Positions 25,397 through 34,041 of a stretch of 64,000 bases of DNA are shown one piece after another. The stretch covers positions 178,668-242,667 of the forward strand of contig NZ_BMXF01000007.1 in the NCBI RefSeq assembly GCF_014651615.1, written 5' to 3'. Each line of letters opens with the position of its first letter. Within the stretch, counting starts at the first letter, position 1. This DNA comes from Persicitalea jodogahamensis (GTDB lineage: Bacteria > Bacteroidota > Bacteroidia > Cytophagales > Spirosomataceae). Both the position numbers and the translations under genes were made by a program. The notes below the pieces were generated by a model. That model ran no database searches, was not told where the DNA came from, and saw only the letters and a list, made by a program, of their open reading frames with translations.

Positions 25397-28300
25397 GTGA
25401 GCCGCTTAAAACTACTCGATACTGCCGAAGCCCGACGCTTTGACCTACCCCCCTTGTTGACCCGCCAGCAGCAGGCCCATCTCTTTACTTTGCCGCCCGA
25501 CGGACTGCCCCAGTTTCGGAAACCCGTTACCCGGATAGGCTTCTGTCTCCTGTGGGGCTACTTTTGGTTAACTCAGAAGTTTTTTCGAGCCGCTGACTTC
25601 CACCCGACCGACATTGATTATGTGTCCCAACTGTTCCAGAGCCAACCGGTTGATCTTGCCGACTACTCCGCCCAGACCGCTTGGGAACACCAGCAACTGA
25701 TTCTCAATGTACTTCATATCAGACCCTTTGAAGCCTATCGCGACACATTCACCCAACTGGTTTACGGGCTCTTTGAGCAGCCGCTCTTGCCTCGCAAAGT
25801 ACTCGAAGAGTCTCGCCAACACCTGATCCAGCAGCGGGTCGAAGTACCAAGCTATGATGTTTTTCTGCGGATTATCACCGACCAGTACAACCGCTACGGC
25901 CGGCGATTGTCGGGCCAGCTTGAGCAGCACCTGACAGGGGAACATCGGCAGCTCTGGAGCAACTCATTCAAACCGATACGGCCTATGAACGGCCCCTATT
26001 GCAGGCATTCAAAACGGTCAGTCAGGTCGAACAGCCGAAGGCGATCAAGGCCAGCCTGACCCTATTCAAGCAGGTCAAGACCATTTTTGAGCAAGTGGAA
26101 GGGGCGGTGACTGAATTAGATTTTTCCGATGCGACGTTGAGCCACTACGCGCACCGGACGGGGCAGGATCGCCCTGCTCACATCAAAGAGCATGAGTCCC
26201 GCCACCTGTTTCTGCTCTGCTTTTTGGTGCATCAGTACCGGGTACGCCAGGATACCTTCGTCGACATAGTATTGTCCTGTGTCAAGGCAACCGAACACAT
26301 CACCGGACGAAAACGACAGCAACTGTACTTTGCGACCAACCGGCAACGGCGTAGTGCCACCCTGTTGACGATTCGAAGTCGGCATCAGTATGCCCGGCAG
26401 ATCGAGCAAATCCGCCAGGTAATGGCCCTGGAAGAGGAGCCGGTCAGAAAACTGGCCCGAATTGATGCGGTACTTGCCGTGGAACCGCCCCTGACCGTGG
26501 AACAGCAAACACTGGTTGATCAGTTGGACGGAGAAATGCACCGCTCGGAAGAACAGGAAAAGCGGACATTACTAGGGGAACGTTCCGCGTGGATGGGGAA
26601 TCGATTGACGGGAATCCTGGGCGTTTTGCATTTTAACCCCGACACCTCCGATGTTGTTTTGTTGAGTGCCATCAAGCACTATGTGGAACGGCATGGTAAG
26701 CCCACCGCACCGGCTAAAGACCTGAGCTGGCTGAGTGAGGCTGACCGACAGGCCCTTTACAATGCCGGTGATCGGTTCAACAGACGTCTCTACCGAGTCC
26801 TATTGATGAGTACGCTGGCCCACCACCTGCGGGAAGGCACGATGAATCTCAAACATTCCTACCGGTATCGATCCCTAGAAGAGTATCTGATAGGCAAAGC
26901 GTACTTCCAGGCCAATCGGGAGCGTTTGCTGGCGGAAGCCGGACTAAGCCATTTCGCTGACAGTAAGCGCGTACTCCAGACCTGGCGTACGAAATTGACG
27001 ACTCAATATGCCCAGACCAACCGCCGCCACCAGCAGGGACTCAACACTCACCTGAGTTTTGACAAGGATAATCGGCCCATCATTGATACCCCAAAAGTCG
27101 AAAAGCCCGATGTAGGCCGCATTTCGGATTACTTTAACCCAGCCCGGTATATCTCCGTGCTGAATCTATTAGCCGAGGTCGATTCATCGGCCCACTTTCT
27201 GACCGGTTTGGAACACTTGGCGGGCAAAAACAGCAAGGGTCGCCCAAGTCCGGGTACGTTCTTTGCCGCTATCGTTGCGCTGGGTTGCAACATTGGGATC
27301 GAAAAGATGGCGGCTATTTGCAAAGGGGTGAACACCAGTACGCTGCAGCTTACCGTCGATATGTTCCTCTCTTCACAGAATCTTAAAGCCGGTAATGACC
27401 GACTGATTCGGCTCAAAGAAGAACTGGCTCTGCCCGAACTGCATCGGCGTGATCCCGACGGACGCCATACGGCTTCTGATGGCCAGAAATACATCGTTAC
27501 GGAAGACTCGCTGAACGCAGACTTTTCCTACAAATACCCTGGGTTTGATAAGGCCGTGACGGTCAATACGGGCATTGATGACCGCTTTGCGCTGTTCCAT
27601 ACCTCGGTAGTCAGTGCGGCCGAGCGGGAAGCTCCTTACATGATCGACATTCATCTGCACAACCCGGTGGTTAAAAGCACAATACATTCGACTGATACCC
27701 ACGGTTTTTCGGAAGCCGTTTTTGGCATCATGCATCTATTGGACATCTTTTTTGCCCCTCGGTTGAAAGGCATTGGCAAACTACAGCTTTACGATTTTAT
27801 ATCCGTCAAACAGCATGAAGCCCAGGCTTCCCGGCTACAGCCTGATGCTGTGGTCAACGAGCCCCTGATCGAGAGTCAGTGGGAAGACATGCTGCGGTTA
27901 ATGATCTCACTCAAACTAAAGCAGGTGACGGCGTGGCAGGTGCTCAAACGGCTCAGTGCTTACACGCGCCAGCACCCATTGTACCGGGCCCTGAAGGAGT
28001 TCGGGCGACTCGTCAAGACAGACTTTATTCTCCGTTATTACGACGAACTGTCTCTGCGTCAAAGCATCGAAAAGCAGTTGAGCCGTATCGAGCTGGTTAA
28101 CCGATTCAGTAAGGCTGTCTTTTTTGGGGGTAATCAGGTCTTCGGAGTAGCTACCAAAGAAGAGCAGGAAAGAATCATCCATGCCCGTCGGCTAATTCAA
28201 AACTCAGTCATCTTATGGAACTACCTGTACCTGTCCGAGTTGCTGTCAAAGACAACTGACCAGACACAGCTTGAATCAGTATTGAACGCTGTTCGTAATG

Positions 28301-28452
28301 GGACGGCCATTGTCTGGCATCATGTCAACTTACAGGGCGAGTACGACGTAGATCAACTTGGGGGAGGATCGGCAAATCGTTTTGATTGGCCCTACCTGAG
28401 CGGTTTACGTTGGCCAACGGCTGAAAAAGATCAGCTATTGAACTCTATTTGA
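25397..28452 (+). pseudogene. tnpA: Tn3-family transposase with single-base frameshift
   Basis: From the GTG at 25397 a DUF4158-type N-terminal domain (RFDLPPLLTRQQQAHLFTLP) is read for about 186 codons. Near 25955 (after GEHRQL) the frame shifts: adding one base restores LEQLIQTDTAYERPLLQAF and the frame runs on to the TGA at 28450-28452, giving about 1018 residues, normal for TnpA. The catalytic region shows STDTHGFSEAVFGIMHLLDI with FFAPRLKG and later NSVILWNYLYLSELL, both typical of Tn3 transposases. No slippery heptamer is seen at the break, so it looks like a deletion or a sequencing error rather than programmed frameshifting. Confidence 0.9.
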
Positions 28453-28480
28453 TATCTGGCCCGCTTTGGTAGTTGCAACC
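28445..28480 (-). repeat. Right 36-bp terminal inverted repeat of the Tn3-family element
   Basis: Reverse complement of the left repeat with two mismatches; it includes the tnpA stop codon at 28450-28452. Confidence 0.9.
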
Positions 28481-28724
28481 ATATTCAGTGAATTATGCTA
28501 ATCAAGCAGGCCCGTATCGGTTTTCATTTTCTGAGGATCTGAGACAGATTTTTGTTGCTGCCAATGAAAAAGCGGACAAAATTCGATGGGCTAGGCCCGA
28601 ATCAGTCTTCATTGAAGCAAGGGATCAACTTCGGCTAATCAATAAACGTCGTATTTATACGCGAGAAGGTGTAAAAGAAGTGACCATCACAACCCTCTAC
28701 GAGCGGTTTACTACAATAACTTGA
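28481..28724 (+). pseudogene. 3' remnant of an unidentified gene next to the transposon
   Basis: A frame open from inside the terminal repeat encodes about 75 residues after the junction (GPYRFSFSEDLRQIFVAANE to VTITTLYERFTTIT) and stops at 28722-28724. It has no start codon of its own outside the transposon. The end (VFIEARDQLRLINKRR, then VKEVTITTLYERF) faintly resembles a LytTR DNA-binding domain, but I cannot be sure. On the other side of the element, an ATG at 24567 opens a 14-codon frame into the transposon; removing the element does not restore one clean frame. Likely a gene disrupted or truncated by the insertion. Confidence 0.35.
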
Positions 28725-28740
28725 AGTAGCAGGTACTAAG

Positions 28741-28789
28741 TTATACAGCACAAAAGAGCCGCATGATGCGGCTCTTTTGTGCTGTATAA
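28741..28789. terminator. 49-bp perfect palindrome with bidirectional terminator core
   Basis: Two perfectly complementary 24-bp arms (28741-28764 and 28766-28789) flank one central base. The core AAAAGAGCCGCAT / ATGCGGCTCTTTT is a classic A-tract, GC stem, T-tract bidirectional terminator. It separates the transposon remnant gene from the small gene at 28906-29241. Confidence 0.8.
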
Positions 28790-28905
28790 TTCGAATTATA
28801 TACAGATGCATCTAAGAGAAGTTAGGCAGCCCTGTTTACTACACTATCTACAACTAAATGTACATGAGTTTTGAGGTACGGGACAGACGATGTGCTGTCA
28901 GCATA

Positions 28906-29241
28906 TCAACGCCCCGGCAACCTAAGAAACGCAAACACTTTTTTTTCCAGTTCTGGTAAAAGCTCATCGCTCAGTTGTGCCCTTCGTCTGACCATTTCCT
29001 GACGGCTGTAATGGCCTCTTGGTATTTCCCCCGTTACATTCACGCCGGTCGGTTTATGAGTCAATACCACTGTGCAACTAGTCAGGCCGTTTGCCCTCGA
29101 TTTTTTGGAGAATTGCCCTTTCCTGCCTTCACTGATCCCGTTTCTAAATGAATCGATGACGTCAGTGGGGTCTAATTTGAATTTAGGCTTCATCATGACC
29201 AAACAGGCGAGGGCTAAAAGGGAAAGAATAAGAAAAGGCAA
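28906..29241 (-). CDS. Small membrane-anchored protein of unknown function
   Basis: The 111-residue product opens with one hydrophobic helix (MPFLILSLLALACLVMM, 1-17) and continues with a basic soluble part containing RKGQFSKKSRANGL, a short beta-like VVLTHKPTGVNVT segment and a charged C-terminal helix (RQEMVRRRAQLSDELLPELEKKV). I do not recognise the family. The HKPTGVNVT stretch vaguely recalls class I release factors but there is no GGQ motif, so I make no functional claim. An alternative start is Met16 or Met17. It diverges from the exported protein gene at 29396. Confidence 0.5.
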   Translation of the reverse strand: MPFLILSLLALACLVMMKPKFKLDPTDVIDSFRNGISEGRKGQFSKKSRANGLTSCTVVLTHKPTGVNVTGEIPRGHYSRQEMVRRRAQLSDELLPELEKKVFAFLRLPGR

Positions 29242-29395
29242 GCACTCCTTTCTAGCAGAAATTAGAGCAGGGTATGCTTGAAAATTCCGAAGACGGGAGA
29301 TCAGCGAGGTTTTGCAAGTGATTTCAATTGTTGCAAGGGCGCAATAATTTACCAGTCGATTAGTTGTTAAATTTCAAAAAAAAGACTGACAATAT

Positions 29396-29953
29396 ATGCG
29401 TTCCCGGCGATGGATATTCATTTACATACTGGTAGCTCCTGTTTTCTGTTGGGGTCAGCGCCTGCAATCTCCCCCATTACCTTATAAAGTTTGTCAGTTT
29501 GATCGTATTTGGGTCGCTGAAACCGATTCGGTCAGGAGGCAGCTGGTGACCGACTCACTGGCCAGACTGCTGCCGGGTCGCTGGCAACTGGTGGAGATGG
29601 GCGCGGGTGCTTGCTTTGTGGCTGCCCATGCGCCTGACCGGTATACGGAAATGGTACTGACCGATCAGGGGAAGGGAACGGTTTACCAGGGTGGGGAGCT
29701 TCTGACTACGTTTCAATTAAGTTTCCATTTTTACTGGGGGCAACTTCGCTTCATTATGGAAGAGACGCGAGCCCCTGCCTATTTTGACTTTTTTCCGTCT
29801 TTTCTCGATGAGAGGGCCGGGCGGTACTATAAACCCGATTCCCCTTACGCCCACGTATACAAAAACACAATCCTGGTTTGTGAGGAGACCCTGGTTATGT
29901 ACGGGCCAAGAACCGGCCTGAGTTTCGTTTTCAAACGCCTGCCCTCCCCATAG
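29396..29953 (+). CDS. Exported protein of unknown function (lipocalin-like pattern)
   Basis: The 185-residue product has a signal peptide (IFIYILVAPVFCWGQ) and a strand-rich body beginning LLPGRWQLVEMGAG with alternating hydrophobic strands (EMVLTDQGKGTVYQGG, TTFQLSFHFYWGQLRFIM). The G-x-W-x-L opening after a short leader is common in lipocalin-like exported proteins of Bacteroidota, but this is only a pattern-level guess. It ends LSFVFKRLPSP. No neighbour suggests a role. Confidence 0.6.
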   Translation: MRSRRWIFIYILVAPVFCWGQRLQSPPLPYKVCQFDRIWVAETDSVRRQLVTDSLARLLPGRWQLVEMGAGACFVAAHAPDRYTEMVLTDQGKGTVYQGGELLTTFQLSFHFYWGQLRFIMEETRAPAYFDFFPSFLDERAGRYYKPDSPYAHVYKNTILVCEETLVMYGPRTGLSFVFKRLPSP

Positions 29954-29985
29954 GGTGAAGCGGTGGAGAGCACACGCAGTATTTC

Positions 29986-30141
29986 CTAAATATCCACTGG
30001 AATAGCTTGTTCCGTCTTAACTTTCCTAACCTCTATTTGTTTGGTCGATGGATTGGACAGAGCGAAATAATCCGCCACTGCAAAAGCCGCCAGAAGTAGC
30101 ACCACCGAGATCAGGATAATAAGAATCGTTTTTTTCTTCAT
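29986..30141 (-). CDS. 51-residue single-helix membrane peptide
   Basis: Below usual length cut-offs: ATG at 30139-30141 to TAG at 29986-29988. The product starts MKKKTILIILISVVLLLAAF, a clear basic-start membrane helix of about 20 residues, followed by a polar tail of about 28 residues (SNPSTKQIEVRK and so on). Its start lies only 3 bp after the stop of the 68-residue frame at 30145-30351, suggesting one transcript. Function unknown; the shape fits small membrane regulators or toxins as well as many others. Confidence 0.5.
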   Translation of the reverse strand: MKKKTILIILISVVLLLAAFAVADYFALSNPSTKQIEVRKVKTEQAIPVDI

Positions 30142-30144
30142 GGT

Positions 30145-30351
30145 TCAGTGAGTTTCGCCATTTTGTTCTTTAAATAAACATGCCAGGTGAACCGAACTCC
30201 TAGCTGGGAATTTGATTCGAGCGAAAAAGGAGATTTTGAGACGGGAGCCGAGGTCGAGGGTGGCCCGACGGGCGGCATAACCGGGAAGCGCCGCCACGAA
30301 CGGCAGCAGACTGCCCTGGCCGATCCACTGTAAGGCTTTTCGTCGGTGCAT
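30145..30351 (-). CDS. Short ORF with Tat-like leader, possibly a truncated gene
   Basis: The 68-residue frame begins MHRRKALQWIGQGSLLPFVA, a twin-arginine-type leader (RRKALQ, hydrophobic helix, then ALPG). Such leaders normally precede large exported enzymes, but here only about 40 residues follow before the stop, 3 bp ahead of the 51-residue membrane peptide. It may be a cut-down gene or a real small exported protein. I see no diagnostic domain. Confidence 0.35.
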   Translation of the reverse strand: MHRRKALQWIGQGSLLPFVAALPGYAARRATLDLGSRLKISFFARIKFPARSSVHLACLFKEQNGETH

Positions 30352-30424
30352 GGTCGCTTATGGGTAAAGTTTAACGTTGGAGTAACGATTCCAGAATTTT
30401 TTGTCCCGGGTGTCATCTAAGTAA

Positions 30425-30718
30425 AGTCATCTGTACCCTTTTTCTTACGTCACGTGCAAGCAGAAAGTGAAGGAAGGCCAATGGAGCGTGATCGCTTTCA
30501 CCTACAACCACGAGCACTAAGTGTATCACAACGACGAATTGGATGCCAATAGTAACTACAACCCCTATCTTTGCGACAAACCACCTTTCGACAGCGGCAA
30601 TCGGGGCTGGGACTTCACCGTGGCGTAGCGGGAAGTGTGTTCCTGGCCCGATACCTAGTGGGAGTTCAAGGTGATAAAGTCGGCTTTGGGGGCGGTTTGG
30701 CGGATCAGCAGTTTTTGA
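30425..30718 (+). pseudogene. Decayed coding region with three in-frame stops
   Basis: One frame from 30425 to the TGA at 30716-30718 reads as plausible protein (KVKEGQWSVIAFTYNHEH, then [20 protein letters not shown], then [12 protein letters not shown]) interrupted by TAA at 30518-30520, TAG at 30626-30628 and TAG at 30656-30658. The residue mix is protein-like, with many Trp, Tyr, Asn and Asp, so I take it as a gene remnant. The family is not recognised. The remaining DNA to 30996 holds nothing I can support. Confidence 0.35.
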
Positions 30719-30996
30719 GCGGGCTCCAAGGACCGAAGAAATTCAGAAAATTTACCACCCAACCTTTAAAAACAAGAAGGAGGCAAATTAAAATCAGTTG
30801 CGTGAGGGGCGGTATCATGTGAACGTGTTCGGTGTAATCTCAATGACAGGGTAAGCCTTGGCGATAGTCGGGTCAATCGCTCATGGTTTTTGCACACGGC
30901 AGCTTTGCGGCAAGAACACAAGAGTTAATAGTTCGCCAGAAACGTTTAGCAAGGTCTATAATTTCATATCCACAAGGTCCATCGGGTAAGGGCAGC

Positions 30997-32406
30997 TCAA
31001 TCCTCCACCACGACCCGTACGTGAAACGTACCCGGACCGGCCCCCTTGCTTTCTCCTGTGACCGTCACTACATAGTTTCCCGGTTTGGCGTAGCGGTGCC
31101 TGGTTTCCTCGGTCCAAGGAGCTTTCGTACCATCGCCATAGTCGATGGTCAGGTTTTGCAGGTTGACGTGGCGGATCAGGAAGCGCACCTCATCGCCGGG
31201 CTCGATGTGGCGGATTGGGTAATAGTTGATCCAGGCACGGGGCGGCTTCATGGTTTGGTTTTTGGCCAAAACAAAAACCTCCACAAAATCGCGATCCCAG
31301 CGTCCCTGATCGTCGGCGACGCGCAGCTCCTCGCTGTAGGTGCCGGGCTGAGTGTATTTTCGGGAAACCCTCGGCCCCTGGGCCTGGGTGCCGTCGGTAA
31401 AAGACCAGACGTAGCTCTTGATTTTACGGCCCGCTCCCGCCAGCGATTTTGTGGCGTCCAGCGTGATTTCCTGTCCGGCGTAGGCGTGGCGAATCACGCC
31501 TGCGATAGGCAGCAGTTCGCCGGGAAAGCTGTTGCGGTAAGCCGCCACGATCATCGGGAAGGAATTATAGTAGTGGTCGCTGTTGGCCGAGTCGTGCAGC
31601 GACACGTGCAGGTGCGGCGAGGGGCTGCGGTGGTTGTCGTAGGTGTTGCCCGTCAGGCCGAGCCGCTGACCCTGCTTTACGGTTTCGCCCACCCTATTGT
31701 TTTGGTCGATGTTATACTCATTCATGTGCACATAGCGCACGATCATTCCGGTGGAGTCTTTCACCCAAAGTACGTTACTGCCCTTGTCGCCCTCCGGGCC
31801 GGGACGACGGATGAGAGTGCCTTCGTTGACGGAACGGACTTCTTCCAGATCGGGAATCATGCCCATGTCCTCGCCCCGATGGTAGTAAAGCCGCGCGATG
31901 TTCGGCACCACTCCCAGATAGGTGTGCTGGTAGTTGGAGGCGTGCCAGCGGTAGTTTTTGATGGGAAACACGAAGCGATCCGCCGCCACCCAGGGCGCAT
32001 CGGCGCTTTTCACTTCCAGCCGCACGTCTTTTTGCAAACCATCCTTAAAAATCCCGCCCGCCATGCCCCTCGTGCAGCCCACCAGCACCGCCACACCGCC
32101 CACCGCCACGGGCAATTGAAACGGCCCGCCTTCGAGTTTTTTTTTCTTGCCTTCCACCAAAATCTCTACCTCTGCCCGCACCACGGCGTCCACGATTTGA
32201 CTGTCGGCCACCTGGAAATACGGCTCAGTAATTTCTTTCAAGGAAAGAAGTTCGATAGTCGCTTTTTGGCCCTTATCCAGCATTACTTCCTGCCGTTCAC
32301 CAACGTCCAGTTCGACGGTTTGGATTTGGGCGAAACAGTTGGTAAAAACCAAAACAAGCAGGCTCGCTAACAACCAATAAAATTTATGGAAAAACCTTTC
32401 GATCAT
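30997..32406 (-). CDS. Exported M23-type metallopeptidase-like protein with PKD domains
   Basis: The 469-residue product has a signal peptide (LLASLLVLVFTNCFAQ). Residues about 150-290 form an M23/LytM-type domain: the metal motif HRGEDMG (H-x-x-x-D) at about 175 and HLHVSLHD (H-x-H) at about 265, with VNEGTLIRR and GNTYDNHRSPSPHLH as in the family. Two PKD-like domains follow (about 300-390 and 390-469), with WSFTDGTQAQGPRVSRKYTQPG and IDYGDGTKAPW as their D-G-T turns. It ends a leftward run behind a hypothetical gene and a sulfatase. M23 enzymes cut peptide cross-links; here a role at the glycan or peptidoglycan surface is only inferred. Confidence 0.8.
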   Translation of the reverse strand: MIERFFHKFYWLLASLLVLVFTNCFAQIQTVELDVGERQEVMLDKGQKATIELLSLKEITEPYFQVADSQIVDAVVRAEVEILVEGKKKKLEGGPFQLPVAVGGVAVLVGCTRGMAGGIFKDGLQKDVRLEVKSADAPWVAADRFVFPIKNYRWHASNYQHTYLGVVPNIARLYYHRGEDMGMIPDLEEVRSVNEGTLIRRPGPEGDKGSNVLWVKDSTGMIVRYVHMNEYNIDQNNRVGETVKQGQRLGLTGNTYDNHRSPSPHLHVSLHDSANSDHYYNSFPMIVAAYRNSFPGELLPIAGVIRHAYAGQEITLDATKSLAGAGRKIKSYVWSFTDGTQAQGPRVSRKYTQPGTYSEELRVADDQGRWDRDFVEVFVLAKNQTMKPPRAWINYYPIRHIEPGDEVRFLIRHVNLQNLTIDYGDGTKAPWTEETRHRYAKPGNYVVTVTGESKGAGPGTFHVRVVVED

Positions 32407-32505
32407 GATTTACAAATGTGTCGCCCCCCCGAGGCTGCTATCACAATGTTTTATTCACTGATTCTATCACCGAAGGGTCGGCCCCGTCACTAATTCAAAA
32501 TTGAC

Positions 32506-33951
32506 CTAGTTGTACATAAAAAATGCCGTTGTCTCGCAGGGCGCATCCACGGTCAGCCGCACCCAGTGGGCGCTGAACCCAGCGGGGAACTCGTGGTGGC
32601 GGTAGCCGTTGGCAGGGACTTCTATAGTATCGTACTTCGACCACTGCCCATCACCCACGAAGTCTACCTCGACGGTATACTTCACTGTGCGGTTGGCCTT
32701 GTGCTTCAGGTGCAGCACTTTCTGGTCAAAGCCGATCATCAGAAAGGGGTTGGACGATTCGTTTGCTTTAACGGCGGTGTTATACCAGACTGCCCCCATG
32801 CCGCTGGGCTTGCCCCACTGCCACATGTCGTCGGTTTTGCCAAACCACAAGTTGGCCTGCGGCTGCCCGGCTAGCGGGTTGGCGTCGATGGGTGCCTTAA
32901 AGCGCATGGGCGTGGCCTGGTTGCCGCCCAGCACAAGCATCCCGCGCCAGGAGCAGAAATCGGGAATGACGCGCAGGTGCTTGGCGATGGGCCGAATGCC
33001 GAACGGGTGGCCGCTGTAAGTGTGGTAGGAGATTTCGTAAAACATCCCGTGGCAGTCCATCATGGCCCGCTCGGTTTCGATCTCGCGGATGCGCATCCAC
33101 TCGGTGTTGCTCGTTTCGTCGAAGGTGTAGCTGCTTTTGGGCAGGCGGTAGGTTTGCCACTCGTTGCGGATAAGTACTTTCAGGATAACTGAGCGGTTGT
33201 CCCAGCCCGTCGCCATCATCGGCGAGCCGAAGGCGCGGGCGCTCCACACTTCGGTGAAGGCGGTTTTTTCCAAAACCTTCCAAGTCTTACCGTCCCACTC
33301 GGCCAAGCGTCCAGCCTCCCACTCGCCGTCGAAATCTTTGCGGTTGTAGCTGTTGTTGGCGATCACGACGCGCCCGTGGTGGGTGAAACCGCTCTTGAAG
33401 TGCGGCTTGGCCTTGTCGGGCTCGTCCAGTTCTTTATTGAGGTCATATAGCTGCTTCGACTCCATTGTCCTGACATTCCCCTCGAAAAACTCGCCCTCCA
33501 TCCCCAGAAAGTACACCTTGTTTTCCGGGTCGGTGAGATGTTCCATCGTGGCGGCCAGGCGGTGGTTGACCAGCCCCTCGAAGGTGCGGACGTTGCCCAG
33601 CGTGTCGATGGCATGCGGGCCGATGATGAGCTGTTCGCTGGGTGCGTGAATTAGGCGGTTGGCATAGGTACCCGTCCGGCTTTCGGGCCGCTTGCGCATG
33701 TTCATTTCCCCGTCGATCTCGTACAGACCCGTGCCGGAACCCGAACGCGGCAGGTGCGCCACGTAGGTCACGACCCACAGGCGGTTGGCCCAGGGCATGA
33801 GCGCCCCGGTACCTGCCTCGGAACGCGGGTAGTGATCGGCCACCATCGCCGTGTTGGGAAACACGCCGCTGATGTTGAGTTTGGCATTTTGGGCTTCTAT
33901 TGAGGAAGAAAGGAGGAGGGAGGAAAGCAGGAATGGAAGGAAAAACTTCAT
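32506..33951 (-). CDS. Exported protein of unknown function in the sulfatase locus
   Basis: The 481-residue product has a signal peptide (LLSSLLLSSSIEAQ) and then repeated blade-like segments with aromatic-glycine turns (GTGALMPWANRLWVVTYV, GTGLYEIDGEMN, AEWDGKTWKVLEKTAF, GWDNRSVILKVL), suggesting a beta-propeller, with a C-terminal beta domain (VEVDFVGDGQWSKYDTI to HWVRLTVDAP). I do not know its family name. Proteins of this kind often sit in polysaccharide loci beside sulfatases, and here it follows the sulfatase by 90 bp in the same direction. Confidence 0.7.
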   Translation of the reverse strand: MKFFLPFLLSSLLLSSSIEAQNAKLNISGVFPNTAMVADHYPRSEAGTGALMPWANRLWVVTYVAHLPRSGSGTGLYEIDGEMNMRKRPESRTGTYANRLIHAPSEQLIIGPHAIDTLGNVRTFEGLVNHRLAATMEHLTDPENKVYFLGMEGEFFEGNVRTMESKQLYDLNKELDEPDKAKPHFKSGFTHHGRVVIANNSYNRKDFDGEWEAGRLAEWDGKTWKVLEKTAFTEVWSARAFGSPMMATGWDNRSVILKVLIRNEWQTYRLPKSSYTFDETSNTEWMRIREIETERAMMDCHGMFYEISYHTYSGHPFGIRPIAKHLRVIPDFCSWRGMLVLGGNQATPMRFKAPIDANPLAGQPQANLWFGKTDDMWQWGKPSGMGAVWYNTAVKANESSNPFLMIGFDQKVLHLKHKANRTVKYTVEVDFVGDGQWSKYDTIEVPANGYRHHEFPAGFSAHWVRLTVDAPCETTAFFMYN

Positions 33952-34041
33952 GAAAACTTAGAACTTGGTTTTTAATTACTGATTGTCAGAACTTATAAAG
34001 TTGATAAAAGCGGTTCGAAATCAAGCCGATAGCTGACGGCA

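Larger units (their letters stand above)
24609..28480. mobile_element. Tn3-family transposon, 3.87 kb, resolvase and transposase both mutated
   Basis: The element is bounded by 36-bp inverted repeats at 24609-24644 and 28445-28480 that differ at two positions only. Flanking pentamers TTATT (24604-24608) and ATATT (28481-28485) match at 4 of 5 bases, as expected for a slightly changed 5-bp target duplication. It carries only tnpR (leftward) and tnpA (rightward), diverging from a res-like region, and both genes stop inside the terminal repeats. The ends start GGTTGCAA rather than the usual GGGG of Tn3 relatives. Both genes have disabling changes, so it is likely a fossil. Confidence 0.9.

Noticed and set aside
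25940..25960. Programmed ribosomal frameshift in the Tn3 transposase
   Set aside because: No A- or G-rich slippery heptamer or downstream structure is evident, and Tn3 transposases are not known to need frameshifting.
28906..29241. Release-factor-like protein
   Set aside because: Only one short segment is reminiscent; the GGQ motif and the rest of the domain are absent.
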